Source of the DNA: Muricea muricata
Taxonomy: Eukaryota; Cnidaria; Anthozoa; Malacalcyonacea; Plexauridae
Reading direction: 5' to 3'
Assembly (NCBI GenBank): GCA_963855995.1
Contig: OY979725.1
Span: 3,100,001-3,164,000 of the forward strand
DNA: 64,000 bases
The notes beneath the pieces were generated by a model, which was not told where the DNA came from, did no database searches, and was given only the letters and a program-made list of their open reading frames with translations. The translations under genes and the position numbers were made by a program. Below, piece after piece: positions 60,964 through 64,000 of the stretch (positions are counted from its first letter, which is position 1; the number at the start of each line of letters is the position of its first letter).

Positions 60964-63900
60964 TTATACCTTATCCGAGTCTGTGTCATAGGCCTCTTCT
61001 TCAACTATAGCAGTTTCAGGAGATTCGTCCAAACGCTTCATTAAGTCATTATTAAGGTTCTTAGTCCTCAACAACTCTATAAAACTTCCGCGAAAAATCT
61101 CTTCGTCACCCGCAACCTTAATCACCTGCGACGAACCGTGAATTCTTCGGTCCACGCCGTAACTGTGGCAGCCAACAACTGGCGCGTACAGTCCGCTTAT
61201 ATTGGAGAAGAGCGTCGGTGGAACCGAAGCTAGCTTGCTGTCGTCAGCGCACATCGCTTTTGTTGAGTTCTCATCAAGTTTTTCCAGCAAATATTTAGGC
61301 ATCGCGGGCGCGTATCTCGAATCAACCCGAGTGCCGTCGCTGCCACTGGTTTCCTGACTATCGGACGCCCGCGAGTTGGGCAGCAGCGTCGTGCCCTCGC
61401 GGAGTGTCCTGGTCGGCGACGAAATCTCGCAATGATAGCCACAACAGTAGAAGACTGAGGCTAAGAACTTCCTTAGCTTGTCGTAGCATTCGTTGTTGTA
61501 CGTGAAGAAAATCACAGGGTTCAAAACGCAGTACATATAGTTGAAAATATCGACTAATGAGAGGATTGAAAAGTAGTTCGGAACGTCTTTGATCTTTGTT
61601 GTAATAGGTAGTAACCACATGATCTGGCCAGGGAGGCCAAATAACGCAAAAATAAAAATGATCGATATTAGCATCTTGACAATTCTCTTGTGAGCGTGAA
61701 GCGTTTCCTCGGAAAGTCGTGCACAATTTAGTCTGAACATATATCGCCTGAAAATGGTGAAAACAGGGAGCTGTTAGTATAATCGATAATTCTGCACACA
61801 TTCACAAACGCTTTCACCATATTATAAGCCACACTATTCACGTACAGTAAATACATCTGGACTGCCTGCTCGCAATATTTTTGCTTGAATTTTGCGTTAT
61901 CAATTGAAAATGACGAATCTCTGACGAATATGAAAGTGTCTGAACATCGCTGACTCTTAAATCATACAACAAATACTGGTCAGCAGTCAACTTCATGAGC
62001 AAACACTCATATTTCGGCCATATTTGATGACGCTTTGGGCCACACGCATAAAAACACACAAGTTGTAGCAAACCTGAAAGCTAGTTGTAACAAGTCTTTT
62101 CACAAGCTGTTGACAAGTCGTGTTCGGACTGCTTGTTCCAAGTTGTTGGAGCAAGTCTCGAACAAGTTGTTAACAACTCGTAACTACCTTGATAGGGCTA
62201 TCAGACTTGTTGTAAGATTTGTCTAACATGTCTGATACACTCATGCATATAACAATACTGTTACAGCCTTGTGTTGTGACAATCCTGTTACAACAGATCT
62301 GTATCAGAGTGGTTAGGAAAACCTTGAAACAAGTCTGATATTCATTATTATTCCCATCAAGCTTGTTCCAAGTTGCCAACGGATTGCTCGAAATTGTAGA
62401 TAACAATACTTGTTGCATCATGACTCTATAAGACTTGTTGGAACAACTTTGCAACAAATTTGTTACGAGTTGTTAACAGTTTGCAATAAATTTGTTGACG
62501 GCTTGTCTGTAGACTTGCTGCAAGATGTAAGACTTGCCACAAGTTGTGAGCCTGGAACTATAGCTACCAAATAAATATGGTTTCCTGTTCTTAATCTCTT
62601 ATATCTTCTATTTTCCAATATGAAGACTGTTGATTCTCAAAAATTATCAATGTACAGGAAATTTGGCAAGAAGAAAATTAAACTTGATGAAGTATTTACT
62701 AGTTCTGATCGAAAAATTCTAGTTGACAACTGGTGCCAGTAATTTCTCGTGCATTCAAATATAAACTGAAAGAAAGCTTGTGCTGTCATATGTGTAAGGT
62801 TTCTCATTCAGGCATTAAAATATTAATGCGAAGCTTAAGGAAATGGCAACAAAAAATTTTATCGTCTCGTTTGAAAGAGACTCTAAAACGATATATAGAA
62901 GTCTATTACAAAATTTTTATGTCTGTTTTACTTCGGGAGATATTGTCACCTAAATAATCGAACTATCCGCCATCTTGGATTAATTCTTAATCTCATTAAC
63001 AATATTTTGGTGACGTCACAACACGGATAAGCCAGTCAAAGCTTCTCCTGAATACTCACCACCAGTCCGTGCTGAGATTCGAAACACTTACCATGTATGT
63101 TGTTATTGGAGAAGATCAATTATTGTGTCGTAAGAAAAAAATATGCGTGACTCCAGTTGTGACGTAACATGCTTATCTACAAATTTCCAAGATGGCGGAC
63201 AACCAAAGATTTCAAGTCAAAATATCTCACCAAATAAGGCAGATATAAAAACTCAGTAATAGACTATATATTGTTTTGGGGTCTCTTTCAAATAAGACGA
63301 TAAAAATTTTCGTTGCCATTTCCCTTTAAGCTCTACTAACCGAGCTACGAGGTTACTGAGCAGATCTCTTATCAAATTCCCACGGTTAGCCATGCACGGC
63401 TTGCTATGCAGATTTGGAGACAATGAGAGTTAACAGCGGAAAAATAACAATTACGCTTATCTCTGGATGTAACACAGCCCATACTTTATAGCAATTGTAT
63501 TTTTTCTTATCGAAAATGACATGTATAAATAGATTTATTTGAACAAAGCTATAAACTGACACGGACTAAACTTAACAAACGAGGGCGGGATTGAGACTAA
63601 ACTGTAGGTTCTGGTATTCTTTATAAAAATACTTCATAACGAGGAAGTATATGTCTGTTGTTTTTGAAGATAGTAGCTACAGATTAATAGCGATAACCAT
63701 CGTAGATGTCTTTGCTTGTATAAAATAACAACAACATTTGAAAAACAAGGACCAAATTGAAACAAAGTCAAAGAGCGAAAGAAACTAATCTTTGTTCCAA
63801 GAAAGATAAAATACGTATAATAGATCAATGCATGCTTAGCACAACAAATATAAATAAAGATTACAGGAAACACGAGCAAATACGACAACCTACCTTTTCA

Positions 63901-64000
63901 ATCGACGTATGGTCAACAAATTCAAAGTAGCGATAACAAACAAAGGCAGAACGTACTGCACTGAGAATAAATAAACCGTGTAAGTATTAATCGCACCGTC
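60964..64000 (-). CDS. Class A GPCR 5, partial (TM5 to C-terminus); runs off right edge
   Basis: Two exons are visible: 63894-64000 (end of exon 1, TM5: YTVYLFSVQYVLPLFVIATL then TIRRLKR) and 60964-61747, joined at phase 2 (AAA AG|G CGA). TM1-4 lie beyond the window. The TM5 exon matches the end of exon 1 in GPCRs 3 and 4 and uses the same splice position. Exon 2 has TM6 (FALFGLPGQIMWLL) and TM7 (CVLNPVIFFTY), then a palmitoylation-like cysteine cluster (FYCCGYHC). A tail of about 160 residues ends in FIELLRTKN...ESPETAIVEEE and an acidic DTDSDKV. The penultimate tail block matches GPCR 3. Poly(A) signal on the minus strand at 60884-60889. The 2.1-kb intron holds a large foldback and the ACTTGTTG repeat. 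Confidence 0.88.
62045..62560. repeat. ACTTGTTG/CAACAAGT degenerate repeat array
   Basis: Over about 500 bp, variants of acttgtt, caagttgtt, ttgttaca and their complements recur every 15-40 bases on both strands (for example aagttgttgg, gttgttaaca, acttgttgga). Similar word usage occurs at 12.23-12.42 kb and at about 0.53-0.61 kb. Origin unclear. Confidence 0.7.
62832..63332. mobile_element. Large foldback element (~180-bp arms) in the GPCR 5 intron
   Basis: The left arm begins gcttaaggaaatggcaac, then atcgtctcgtttgaaagaga, tatatagaagtctatta, ccgccatcttgg and gtgacgtcacaac. The right arm has the reverse complements in mirror order, ending gttgccatttccctttaagc. The unpaired centre is about 130 bp. 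A fragment of the same family may lie at about 34611-34652 (ccatcttgg...gatgacgtcacaac). Confidence 0.85.

Noticed and set aside
1-64000. CRISPR arrays, operons, prophage or bacterial features
   Set aside because: Spliced genes, poly(A) signals and animal gene families make this eukaryotic nuclear DNA; the tandem arrays lack repeat-spacer structure.

Overview
The window is animal nuclear DNA: AT-rich, intron-rich, with canonical GT-AG splice sites, long gene-poor stretches and many small inverted-repeat transposons (MITEs). The mix of bilaterian-type gene families (neurabin, gremlin, CSRNP, LETMD1, CCDC51/MITOK, regucalcin, class A GPCRs), the compact gene structures and the repeat style suggest a cnidarian, most likely an anthozoan (sea anemone or coral). 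The species cannot be named from the sequence alone. Gene models were assembled by hand from reading frame, splice-site phase and remembered family sequence; no alignment program was run. || Layout. 1-3.2 kb: 5' part of a neurabin/spinophilin gene (minus), running off the left edge. 3.2-7 kb: repeat-rich spacer. 7.0-7.5 kb: compact single-exon CSRNP-type gene (minus). 9.2-15.1 kb: two mitochondrial membrane-protein genes head to head, LETMD1 (minus, 7 exons) and CCDC51/MITOK (plus, 2 exons), with only 386 bp between start codons. 17.7-18.1 kb: gremlin-type BMP antagonist (plus). 18.8-21.7 kb: small five-exon single-pass receptor made only of LRR cap domains, with a C-terminal ITIM-like tyrosine motif (plus). 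25.4-26.4 and 31.9-32.8 kb: two intronless class A GPCR paralogues (minus). 34.2-40.2 kb: 13-exon regucalcin/SMP-30 gene (minus). 46.9-64 kb: three further class A GPCRs of a second subfamily (plus, plus, minus), each split after TM5 by a phase-2 intron; the last runs off the right edge. || Working together. LETMD1 and CCDC51 probably share a bidirectional promoter and both act at mitochondrial membranes. The second GPCR subfamily shares QRY for DRY, a W-x-PGQ-like TM6 and NPxxF in TM7, and two members share a conserved C-terminal tail module. These features, together with the LRR/ITIM mini-receptor, are the most likely undescribed biology here. The introns and spacers hold about a dozen MITE or foldback insertions, including one nested insertion whose empty site lies elsewhere in the window, a TTCAG pentanucleotide array and a 20-bp minisatellite.
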